The notes beneath the pieces were generated by a model. That model made no database searches, was not told the DNA's origin, and saw nothing but the letters and a program-made list of their open reading frames with translations. From NCBI GenBank assembly GCA_947044365.1, contig OX345642.1:6053507-6117506 (forward strand): 64,000 nucleotides of DNA, in the 5' to 3' direction. Of the stretch, positions 33,894 through 43,690 are shown one piece after another. The translations under genes were made by a program, and so were the position numbers. Each line of letters starts with the position of its first letter. Position 1 is the stretch's first letter. Origin of the DNA: Petrosia ficiformis (lineage: Eukaryota; Porifera; Demospongiae; Haplosclerida; Petrosiidae).

Positions 33894-36800
33894 ATGTCAA
33901 AAAACCAGCCCCATCATCGTAGTCACTTACCAAGCAGATCTTATTGCCACAGTCACTCACCAACAAGATCTTATCGTCATAGACACTCGTCAACCAGATC
34001 TTATCATCATAGACACTCACTAACCAGATTGTATCGTCATAGTCACTCACCGACTAGATTTTATCGTAATAGACACTCATCAACCAGATTGGGTCACCGT
34101 AGTCATTCACTCGATCATCATAGTCATGACTTGCAACCAAGTAAGCCTACTGAATGTGAGTTAGACACTCAACTCAACACTCTAGTACAATGGGAGAGAT
34201 TTGGTCTTCATCTTCCTGGAATAACAGAAGCAGATCTTCAAAAAATCAAAAGTAATAATCCTATGAATGTTGTTGGACAGAAGTTAGCTCTTTTTGGAAC
34301 ATGGTTGCCGAGGTATCCTAGTGCTTCATGGGATGATGTTGTATTAGCACTTGAGAAAGTTGGTGAAATTTATCTTGCAGAACAGATTAAAACAAAGTAT
34401 ACTACATATGAAGACAGACCTACAGTCACTCAAACTGAGCATGTAAGTGTACCATTGTATTGTGAAGAAAGTGTATTTGATGAACTATCAGAACTCCATA
34501 AATCATTCTATGAACTGGAAATAGATTTTCGTATGGGAATCGGTAAGTTAGTTAAACTACCAGAAAATGCACATTTAATCCAGGAAATGGTAACTTCTAT
34601 CAAAGTCTTTCGACTTTACAAAATCGAGGGATTGAAAGAAGTGAAAACAGCAGATGATTTTATTGATACAATTCACAATCATTACAATTTCTTAAATTGT
34701 GGTCTGCTGGAACTAATTGTGGAGAAACATTTAAAAGACCTTCTTCCAAGAACAAAAGTATATATTGAGAGGGTTAAGAAATTTAAACAAACAACTCCTA
34801 TCCAAATTCTGAAGAAGAAGTTGCAACCATTTGTCAATAAGCTAAACATTTCCAGGAAATACGTGATTGTAATTGTTGAGCTGCAAAAAGTATGGGGAGA
34901 TCTTAATATGTTACTTCTTGAAAAGCTTGTTATAAGTCTATTTCCAGGCTATAATCCAGAATGGTTTACAGTGAGACCTGGTTCAATATGTTGTATGTTT
35001 TTAATTCTAAAATCCCAAGCCAACCCTTATATTAGCTCTAGTAGTGAAAAGCTTCAGTTCATGAGACTGTCTGGAATCTTTGGGCTACAAATAGGTATTA
35101 CTCATGTTATGAGAGATGACGAGAATGAGAGCTTCACTTTTGATTCTGCACTTCTAGAAGCATCGCAGTCCGGTAATAATGAAGCAGTCCAGTTTCTACT
35201 AGACTTGGGAGTTAATGTTAATAATAGGAACAGTGCAGGACGAACAGCATTGATGTTAGCATGTGTGGCCAGACATGAAAACGTTGTGCAAACACTATTA
35301 TCAGCTGGGGCTAAAGTTAATATTCACAATAGTGCAGGACAAACAGCACTAATATTTGCAAGTGTGAGTGGTTCTCTTGTAATCATTCGCTCACTACTCT
35401 CTGCTAAAGCAGATCCAAATTTACAGAATCGAAATGGAAATACAGTGATGCATTTAGCATGTTCTATGGGCAACAGAGAATTAGTAAATTTACTAGTAAA
35501 ATTCCATGCTAATCCTATCATACCTAATTCCAAAGGTGAAACAGCTTTTATGATCTCCATTACAAACAATAGTCTTGATATCATTACAGATCTTATAGAT
35601 TTAATTCCTTCTACACATATCAAGTCAGGAGTAATCACTTCATGTAGACTAGGATATACATCCATTAGTAGTCTATTAATAAGTCATTTACAACTATCTT
35701 CACAAGTGGTAGATTTTTTTACCGCCTCTCTCAAAGGAGATACCACTTCATTGAACCAAGAGCTTACACAGTCAAATATTAATCCTAATACCACATTAAT
35801 ATCCGATATTACACCTCTCATGATAGCATCATCATGTGGACATATCAAAGTATTAGAATATCTCATAAAAGCTAAAGCTGATGTTAATAGTAAAGATGAA
35901 GATGGCTATACACCATTAGCATATGCTATTACAGGTAGTAAATCATTAACAATAGTACAACGACTTCTTCAATCTGGAGCTAATCCTAATACTTTACTAG
36001 GAGGTATTTCCATTATAGAGAAAGCCAAAGAGGAGAATGGAACAGAGGAAATTGTTAATCTTCTCCTCAAATACTCAGCACTTCAGTTATACAAAGATTA
36101 TGAACAGTTACCTGAAAAAGTGAAAAAATCCATTAATGATCAGATTGAAGAGAAGAAACTAACCATTTTACAAGTTGCAGAGAAAATTGAAACACATTTT
36201 GAAGTTACTGGTTTAACGAAAGCACAAAATGCACACGAATTATTTAACAAGTTACAACCATATTACTCCTTCCTAAGTTGTGATATCTTAGTTGATATTA
36301 CAAGAGAGTTTATTAGAGGTAAGATTGAGAATGAGTTAGAGGGCTACTTGGTAATGATGAGAAAGTTTCAGAAATCAGTTAAAATAAAACAATTGAAAGA
36401 AGTGATGTCACTTGTTCCAATACAGGACGACACATTTGATACTTGTGATGTCAATATTCAACTTAATGGAGAATGGGAGGAAGGAACACTTGAAAACCTT
36501 CAACAGTTACTCAAACACATGTTACATAATAAACAATATCATCTTAATCACATGACTGTTGATGAAAGAGAGTCACTTTGTATTACGTTTACAATTCCAA
36601 CTTCTCAATCAGTTGGCATCGCTGATGAAGTTAAAGAAAATAAACAGTTTATAGAGTGTGTTGGAGTATCCAGAGTGACTGTTGGAGACATATATGTAAG
36701 TAAAACTGAGGATTCCGATTTTAGCTTTAGTTCTGGTCTTTTGAAAGCAGCTGAAAATGGTATCAACAAAGCAGTCCAGTTTCTTTTAGAAATGGGAGTT

Positions 36801-39800
36801 AATATCGATAATGTTGATTCTAATGGAAGGACAGCGTTAATGTTAGCAAGTAAAGCTGGACATAACAAACTTGTAGAAATGATATTTTCAGCTGGAACTA
36901 ATGGCAGTTGTCAGGATCATGGACAAACTGCAGTAAGAAGAGATACTGTATCACTACCACATACAGATATTGACCATGAATCAACAATATTAATGGCTGC
37001 TAAGAAGGATCAAACAGCAATAACAGAGACACAAGTAACACATTACAATGGTGATCCTGATAGACAAGATAATAATGGACTGACAGCCCTGTATCATGCC
37101 AGTCACAATGGTCATTCAATTGTGGTTAAAATATTACTCAAGGGAGGTGCTGATCCAAATATTCAGGAGGAAGCCAGAGCGACAGCCCTGATGTCTGCTA
37201 GTGAGAATGGTCACTCCGAGGTGGTTCAAATACTACTCAAGGGAGGTGCTGATCCAAATATTCAGGAGAAAAATAGAGTGACAGCCCTGATGTTTGCTAG
37301 TGGGAATGGTCACTCCAAGGTAGTTCAAATACTACTCAAGGGAGGTGCTGATCCAAATATTCAAAAGGAAGGTGGATGGACAGCCCTGATGATTGCCAGC
37401 CAGAATGGTTACTCCCAGGTGGTTCAAATACTACTCAAGGGAGATGCTGATCCTAATATTCACAGGGAAGATGGATGGACAGCCCTGATGTATGCCAGTC
37501 ACAATGGAGACTCCGAGGTGGTTCAAATACTACTCAAGGGAGGTGCTGATCCAAATATTCAGAAGAAAGATGGACTGACAGCCCTGATGTATGCCAGTCA
37601 CAATGGTTACTCCGAGGTGGTTCAAATACTACTCAAGGGAGGTGCTGATCTAAATATTCAGGAGAAAAATAGAGTGACAGCCATGATATATGCCAGTGGG
37701 AATGGTGAATTCGAGGTGGTTCAAATACTACTCAAGGGAGGTGCTGATCCAAATATTCAAAAGGAAGATGAAGGGACAGCCCTGATGATTGCCAGCCAGA
37801 ATGGTTACTCCAAGGTGGTTCAAATACTACTCAAGGGAGATGCTGATCCAAATATTCACAGGGAAGATGGATGGACAGCCCTGATGTATGCCAGTCACAA
37901 TGGAGACTCCGAGGTGGTTCAAATACTACTCAAGGGAGGTGCTGATCCAAATATTCAGAAGAAAGATGGACTGACAGCCCTGATGTATGCCAGTCACAAT
38001 GGTTACTCCGAGGTGGTTCAAATACTACTCAAGGAAGATGCTGATCCTAATATTCAGACGAAAGATGGATCAACAGCCCTGATGTTTGCCAGTCAGGATG
38101 GTCACTCTGAGGTGGTTCAAATACTACTCGAGGGAGGTGCTGATCCAAATATTCAGGAGAAAAATAGAGCGACAGCCCTGATATATGCCAGTGGGTATGG
38201 TCACTCTGAGGTGGTTCAAATATTACTGAAGGGAGGTGCTCATCCAAATATTCAGGAGGAATATGGATGGACAGCCCTGATGTACAGCAGTCACAATGGT
38301 GATTTTGAGCTAGTTCAAATACTACTCATAGGAGGTGCTGATCCAAATATTCAGAAGAAAGATGGACAAACAGCCCTGAAGTACGCCAGTCACAATGGTC
38401 ACTCCGAGGTGGTTCAAATACTACTCAAGGGAGGTGCTGATCCAAATATTCAGAAGAAAGATGGACAGACAGCCCTGATGTACGCCAGTCACAATGGTCA
38501 CTCCGAGGTGGTTCAAATACTACTCAAGGGAGGTGCTGATCCAAATATTCAGAAGAAAGATGGACTGACAGCCCTGATGTATGCCAGTCACAATGGTTAC
38601 TCCGAGGTGGTTCAAATACTACTCAAGGGAGGTGCTGATCTAAATATTCAGGAGAAAAATAGAGTGACAGCCATGATATATGCCAGTGGGAATGGTGAAT
38701 CCGAGGTGGTTCAAATACTACTCAAGGGAGGTGCTGATCCAAATATTGAAAAGGAAGATGGAGGGACAGCCCTGATGACTGCCAGCCAGAATGGTTACTC
38801 CAAGGTGGTTCAAATACTACTCAAGGAAGATGCTGATCCTAATATTCAGACGAAACATGGATCAACAGCCCTGATGTTTGCCAGTCAGGATGGTCACTCT
38901 GAGGTGGTTCAAATACTACTCGAGGGAGGTGCTGATCCAAATATTCAGGAGGAAGCCAGAGCGACAGCCCTGATGTCTGCTAGTGAGAATGGTCACTCCG
39001 AGGTGGTTCAAATACTACTCAAGGGAGGTGCTGATCCAAATATTCAGGAGAAAAATAGAGCGACAGCCCTGATATATGCCAGTGGGTATGGTCACTCTGA
39101 GGTGGTTCAAATATTACTGAAGGGAGGTGCTCATCCAAATATTCAGGAGGAATATGGATGGACAGCCCTGATGTACAGCAGTCACAATGGTGATTTTGAG
39201 CTAGTTCAAATACTACTCGTGGGAGGTGCTGATCCAAATATTCAGAAGAAAGATGGACAGACAGCCCTGAAGTACGCAAGTCACAATGGTCACTCCGAGG
39301 TGGTTCAAATACTACTCAAGGGAGGTGCTGATCCTAATATTCACAGGGAAGATGGATGGACAGCCCTGATGTATGCCAGTCACAATGGAGACTCCGAGGT
39401 GGTTCAAATACTACTCAAGGGAGGTGCTGATCCAAATATTCAGAAGAAAGATGGACTGACAGCCCTGATGTATGCCAGTCACAATGGTTACTCCGAGGTG
39501 GTTCAAATACTACTCAAGGGAGGTGCTGATCTAAATATTCAGGAGAAAAATAGAGTGACAGCCATGATATATGCCAGTGGGAATGGTGAATCCGAGGTGG
39601 TTCAAATACTACTCAAGGGAGGTGCTGATCCAAATATTGAAAAGGAAGATGGAGGGACAGCCCTGATGATTGCCAGCCAGAATGGTTACTCCAAGGTGGT
39701 TCAAATACTACTCAAGGAAGATGCTGATCCTAATATTCAGACGAAAGATGGATCAACAGCCCTGATGTTTGCCAGTCAGGATGGTCACTCTGAGGTGGTT

Positions 39801-40457
39801 CAAATACTACTCGAGGGAGGTGCTGATCCAAATATTCAGAAGAAAGATGGACAGACACCCCTGATGTCTGCCTGTAAGAATGGTCACTCCGAAGTGATTC
39901 AAATACTACTCAAGAGAGGTGCTGATCCAAATATTCAGGAGAAAAATGAATGGACAGCCCTGATGTCTGCTTGTACGATTGGTCACTCCGAGGTGGTTCA
40001 AATACTACTCAATGGAGGTGCTGATCCAAATATTCAGAAGAAAAATGGGTGGATAGCCTTGATGTTTGCTTGTACGAATGGTCACCCCGAGGTGGTTCAA
40101 ATAATACTCAAGGGAGGTGGTGATCCAAATATTCAGGAGGAAGATGGATGGACAACCCTGATGATTGCCAGCCAGAATGGTCACTCCGAGTTTGTTGAAA
40201 TACTACTCAAAGGAGGTGCTGATCCAAATATTCAGGATGAAAATGGATGGACAGCCCTGATGTACGCCAGCCAGAATGGTCACTTCGAGGTGGTTCAAAT
40301 ACTACTCAAGGGAGGTGCTGATCCCAAAATTAAAACAAAAAGAAAAAACAAGGCACTGACATTTGCAATTATGAACGGTCATTCAGGAGTCGTTGAATTA
40401 TTGAAAACCCATGGATTGTACACTAAGCCTCTATATCCGAAACCTCTATATTTTTAG
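33894..40457 (+). CDS. gene 4: Death domain, two-module protein with a giant ankyrin array
   Basis: 2187 codons, uninterrupted, the most complete single-exon member. Order by residue: S/R/H-rich repeats (SYRHRHSSTR type) about 5-75; Death domain 84-170 (LVQWERFGLHLPGI, ASWDDVVLALEKV), closest to the second Death domain of gene 1; module A 190-416; ANK 416-727; module B 731-942; then ANK to 2175 with about 34 repeats of 33 residues. Inside the array, blocks of four repeats (396 bp, 37443 and 37839) and of nine repeats (891 bp, about 38150-39040 and 39041-39931) are duplicated. The C-terminus is altered: a deletion of about 25 bp removed the family stop after KTHGL, adding the tail YTKPLYPKPLYF. 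The start is the first ATG after the 5'UTR intron. Function as for gene 1, inferred. Confidence 0.94.
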   Translation: MSKNQPHHRSHLPSRSYCHSHSPTRSYRHRHSSTRSYHHRHSLTRLYRHSHSPTRFYRNRHSSTRLGHRSHSLDHHSHDLQPSKPTECELDTQLNTLVQWERFGLHLPGITEADLQKIKSNNPMNVVGQKLALFGTWLPRYPSASWDDVVLALEKVGEIYLAEQIKTKYTTYEDRPTVTQTEHVSVPLYCEESVFDELSELHKSFYELEIDFRMGIGKLVKLPENAHLIQEMVTSIKVFRLYKIEGLKEVKTADDFIDTIHNHYNFLNCGLLELIVEKHLKDLLPRTKVYIERVKKFKQTTPIQILKKKLQPFVNKLNISRKYVIVIVELQKVWGDLNMLLLEKLVISLFPGYNPEWFTVRPGSICCMFLILKSQANPYISSSSEKLQFMRLSGIFGLQIGITHVMRDDENESFTFDSALLEASQSGNNEAVQFLLDLGVNVNNRNSAGRTALMLACVARHENVVQTLLSAGAKVNIHNSAGQTALIFASVSGSLVIIRSLLSAKADPNLQNRNGNTVMHLACSMGNRELVNLLVKFHANPIIPNSKGETAFMISITNNSLDIITDLIDLIPSTHIKSGVITSCRLGYTSISSLLISHLQLSSQVVDFFTASLKGDTTSLNQELTQSNINPNTTLISDITPLMIASSCGHIKVLEYLIKAKADVNSKDEDGYTPLAYAITGSKSLTIVQRLLQSGANPNTLLGGISIIEKAKEENGTEEIVNLLLKYSALQLYKDYEQLPEKVKKSINDQIEEKKLTILQVAEKIETHFEVTGLTKAQNAHELFNKLQPYYSFLSCDILVDITREFIRGKIENELEGYLVMMRKFQKSVKIKQLKEVMSLVPIQDDTFDTCDVNIQLNGEWEEGTLENLQQLLKHMLHNKQYHLNHMTVDERESLCITFTIPTSQSVGIADEVKENKQFIECVGVSRVTVGDIYVSKTEDSDFSFSSGLLKAAENGINKAVQFLLEMGVNIDNVDSNGRTALMLASKAGHNKLVEMIFSAGTNGSCQDHGQTAVRRDTVSLPHTDIDHESTILMAAKKDQTAITETQVTHYNGDPDRQDNNGLTALYHASHNGHSIVVKILLKGGADPNIQEEARATALMSASENGHSEVVQILLKGGADPNIQEKNRVTALMFASGNGHSKVVQILLKGGADPNIQKEGGWTALMIASQNGYSQVVQILLKGDADPNIHREDGWTALMYASHNGDSEVVQILLKGGADPNIQKKDGLTALMYASHNGYSEVVQILLKGGADLNIQEKNRVTAMIYASGNGEFEVVQILLKGGADPNIQKEDEGTALMIASQNGYSKVVQILLKGDADPNIHREDGWTALMYASHNGDSEVVQILLKGGADPNIQKKDGLTALMYASHNGYSEVVQILLKEDADPNIQTKDGSTALMFASQDGHSEVVQILLEGGADPNIQEKNRATALIYASGYGHSEVVQILLKGGAHPNIQEEYGWTALMYSSHNGDFELVQILLIGGADPNIQKKDGQTALKYASHNGHSEVVQILLKGGADPNIQKKDGQTALMYASHNGHSEVVQILLKGGADPNIQKKDGLTALMYASHNGYSEVVQILLKGGADLNIQEKNRVTAMIYASGNGESEVVQILLKGGADPNIEKEDGGTALMTASQNGYSKVVQILLKEDADPNIQTKHGSTALMFASQDGHSEVVQILLEGGADPNIQEEARATALMSASENGHSEVVQILLKGGADPNIQEKNRATALIYASGYGHSEVVQILLKGGAHPNIQEEYGWTALMYSSHNGDFELVQILLVGGADPNIQKKDGQTALKYASHNGHSEVVQILLKGGADPNIHREDGWTALMYASHNGDSEVVQILLKGGADPNIQKKDGLTALMYASHNGYSEVVQILLKGGADLNIQEKNRVTAMIYASGNGESEVVQILLKGGADPNIEKEDGGTALMIASQNGYSKVVQILLKEDADPNIQTKDGSTALMFASQDGHSEVVQILLEGGADPNIQKKDGQTPLMSACKNGHSEVIQILLKRGADPNIQEKNEWTALMSACTIGHSEVVQILLNGGADPNIQKKNGWIALMFACTNGHPEVVQIILKGGGDPNIQEEDGWTTLMIASQNGHSEFVEILLKGGADPNIQDENGWTALMYASQNGHFEVVQILLKGGADPKIKTKRKNKALTFAIMNGHSGVVELLKTHGLYTKPLYPKPLYF
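37443..38234 (+). repeat. 396-bp higher-order repeat (4 ankyrin units, two copies)
   Basis: The ADPNIHREDG unit begins at 37443 and again at 37839 (396 bp), followed by the same HNGD and HNGY units before the copies diverge. Confidence 0.8.
38150..39931 (+). repeat. 891-bp higher-order repeat (9 ankyrin units, two copies)
   Basis: Identical landmarks are exactly 891 bp apart, e.g. the ATATATGCCAGTGGGTATGG repeat unit at about 38174 and 39065, and the GGACTGACAGCC unit at 38570 and 39461. The copies differ by only a few bases. Confidence 0.9.
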
Positions 40458-41409
40458 GTCAATAGGTGCATGTTTGACTACTCAAGAGAGTTGCTGATCC
40501 AATAATTAAAAATAAATGTAAGAAACAAAAGTTGCTATTACGAATGATCATCCACAAGTTATTGAAAACCCATAGATTATAAAATTAGATCACCATAGTA
40601 ATGTACTAACAGTGTTATATATGTTTTATTATTTTTGTCATTTTGTTTCTTTGAATTTCAATATCAATTAATTATTGTACTTAAAGTATCATAATTCTAC
40701 TGAATCTTGTCAAGTGTGTTCAGAGCCAATTGTTGGTATTATATTAGTCTCCTCCCAACATTAATAGATTACAGGTGCCAACACCTCACTTGAGGATCAT
40801 TGCAAAAGTTGCATTTGAATGTTAAGGCAATTGGTATAACTCACTGACATTTGTTGTTTGATCCCTTGATAGGACATTTGGTAGACTAAGTAAAACATCA
40901 TTATATGTAGTTATCCCATGCTGGTAGATGATTGAACATAGATGTGATTAGTGAACCTCTACTTCAAATGTAGTGATGTGCAAGTTATAGTCAAGTTCTT
41001 GTAACCCACACCTGCACCACACACAAGGTTGCACAGTGTTATAGTACCCATGCTAATGCAAAGTACACATAATTATGCAGCAACAACTTGGAGAGGCAGG
41101 TTGAAATCCCATCCCCCTGTAAAAAACCCTACTTTGTAATATAGTAATGACAGATTTGATACTCTTACATCTAATGATTGAGAGAGGTCAGTGATGTCCA
41201 GTACTGCCACAACCTGACCTAGGATGTACACCGACATCCCTAAATACACAGGACTTACAGCCATATACTAGTACATCTCAAGCCGTGAGGTGGGTATATC
41301 GAGATACTCAAGGACGTCCCAGTAAGTCCCAAATGAGGGGAACCCACTGATCCTGAAATACTAAGTATCCTGTGATACATATCTGGGACATCACAGGAAG
41401 TCCCAATTG
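40458..41409. other. 3' spacer of gene 4
   Basis: Copy of the gene 3 flank without the 27-bp expansion. AATAAA at about 40511 may be the poly(A) signal. No gene seen. Confidence 0.6.
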
Positions 41410-42130
41410 AGGGGTACATTACAAAATATATGGTTTTCTGATGTGTATTGAGGGAACCATGTAAGGAAATACGACTGAAATGTACCAGAATCTATCTTAG
41501 TTATTCTGTTGTGAACATCACACACACAGCAGATTGTGGCTTGTTCATGTGTTTCATTATTCGTGCATATCTTTACAACTAAGAAACGGTCTCCTCACAA
41601 ATTTCTACATCAACCTGTTGAAATAGAGATGGCATACATAGTAAACAATGTACATACTGCTGCAAGCTGATCAAAGTTATTTGGGTTGCAGTTATGTCTG
41701 GACCTCTGATCTATGGGACCTTTAAAGTGCAGTTTATCCACCACAATTTCCATTACAGTAATATCCTGTGCTATTTTAGTGAATGTATTCCTTACCGGAT
41801 TGTTAGCAAAATTTCTGAGATGACATACATCATCATAAACTAAAAATTCTAAAATTTGGACCATACACAAATAAGTACTGTCAACATTAATTTTCTCACA
41901 TTTTAAGAACTAACGTAACTGATGTCAGATGTTTCAGGAGGATTGGCATGCTGAAGACTATGAATGTTACCATTCACCTGAGTATTTGAATCTGAAAGAA
42001 ACCACTCATCAACTAAAGTTATAATCCCACACGGCCAGATGCCTTTCAAGATACCTAAACAGAGAGAGATATCCACAGTCATGTGATCCACTGAGGTTAA
42101 CCACTTTGTATCCATTCATCTATCGACTCG
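41410..42130 (-). pseudogene. KDZ-like transposase remnant, copy 2
   Basis: Minus-strand pieces in order: WPCGIITLVDEWFLSDSNTQV (about 42060-41990), FLVYDDVCHLRNFA, VDKLHFKGPIDQ with NCNP (41870-41660), VDVEICEE, then RYARIMKHMNK with stops. It is the paralogous copy of 29770-30450, placed at the same distance behind the ANK gene, so the element was present before the duplication. Confidence 0.6.
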
Positions 42131-43387
42131 TCCACCTACCGAAGGCTTATTATTTTAATAGATTATTTTAACCTTCAGTTGGTACGTTATAGGAGTTCAA
42201 TGCAGAATTTATTTTCATCAATGCTGATATTTTCTGCCAGGTAATATTTACAAGCACTAGTTTCATTTGATCTATATAGACTAGTATGTAAAGTGCATGT
42301 CATAATAAAGTATAGTAACAAAAACAGCAATACAGTATATATGTAGCATATATATAGCATAGTATTATAGCTAGTTATAACATGATGTATTATTATCACG
42401 AAAACACCTACTCATTCCAGAGTAATTAGTATGTACATGAATTTGTACTTGTGATAACAAATAACAACGGTTGTACCTAATTACTATGGTATTTATATTC
42501 TATGAAGTGCATTCTATTATAGCATTGTTTATTATGTCATGTACTTTATATACTAGCTAATATAGAAATACGTTACTACTTGTAAACATTACCTAACAAG
42601 AGATGATGTGAGTAACTGATTGATATCAGGTGCATATTATTAAAAACTCATGTAACCATTAAAATAATCCATTAATTTAGAAATGTTAGAAAACAGCTGT
42701 CTTGTAAATTGGATACTTGAGTTTGGTAACAACAAAAGTACATTTGAGATTGAAATGACACAACATGTGGCAAATCCCATTAATATTGTTAGCCTGATTG
42801 AGTTAATCTGAAGTAAAATCAATGAAGCTCCTCTGGCACCTGAGAGCAGCAATTTTTTAATACAGCTTGTAGTGAAAGACAGAACCGGTGTTTGCCTTCG
42901 AAGTTGAGAATCAACAATCATTACCTTTTTGTTTGCCATGAAATGTAATTGGAAGACTAAAGCTTAGTAATTGGAATTCTTCAGCTTGATACTTACCTGT
43001 TCTTGTAACCCTAATAATAACCTATAACCATAATAATAATAATAAATGAACCAAATGTAGTTAACAATAAAAATATAGGAAATAAAATTTAAAGGCAATT
43101 AAAGGATGTACCAAATATTTGGGGCTATTCTAATGACAGTTAAAACAGATTAACAGCTTATATGTAACTAGTGAGTTGTGTTAGATGTTGTTATTCAATA
43201 TTAATAATGACTACGTCAATTAATTGTATTAAATGATCGAGGGCTGATAAAATATTTGACAGTCTTTTAAAATTCAGGATTCTATATACATGTAACAGTT
43301 TACACTTCTCCCACTTATATAACATTCTGTTCATTAGACTGCCAGTATGCCTATAGCACTACACATCATTTGGAAAATGTCACTGAA
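42131..43387. other. 5' spacer of gene 5
   Basis: Parallel to 6150-7405 in front of gene 1, with a foldback copy at about 42415-42495 (CATTCCAGAGTAATTAG ... CTAATTACTATGG). No gene seen. Confidence 0.55.
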
Positions 43388-43690
43388 CCTAATATGGTAA
43401 TTCTTCAGTGGGTGTGGTCTCCACTCTTCAGTCTAATAATAGAAACTATTCTATTCTGTCCTTAAAAGAATAAAATTATAAATAGAATATGATAACATTA
43501 TAACAATGTTCATAGCTTTTGATGGGCGTGCATCTGCTGATATTTTCAGTTGAAGCTGTCAGTTGAGCTTTGGGTATAGAAGAGGAATAAACTAGTCTCT
43601 CAGAACACATATCTATATTAGAACAGGTAATATTTATACTATAACAAAGCTATGGATGATTTATTAAATATTTCCTATAGTGAGTGAATC
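43388..43690 (+). promoter_or_regulatory. promoter and 5'UTR of gene 5, TATA box lost
   Basis: CArG box 43388-43397, GGGTGTGGTC, MEF2-type sites 43433-43442 and 43476-43485. Where the paralogues have GATGGTATAAAAGGCTGTGC, this one reads GATGGGCGTGC, a deletion that removes the TATA box. 5'UTR intron 43627-43680; the ATG is ten bases after it. Confidence 0.7.

Noticed and set aside
37082..40350. Regular repeats resembling a CRISPR or satellite array
   Set aside because: Units are 99-bp ankyrin codons in a 2187-codon frame, not repeat-spacer units.
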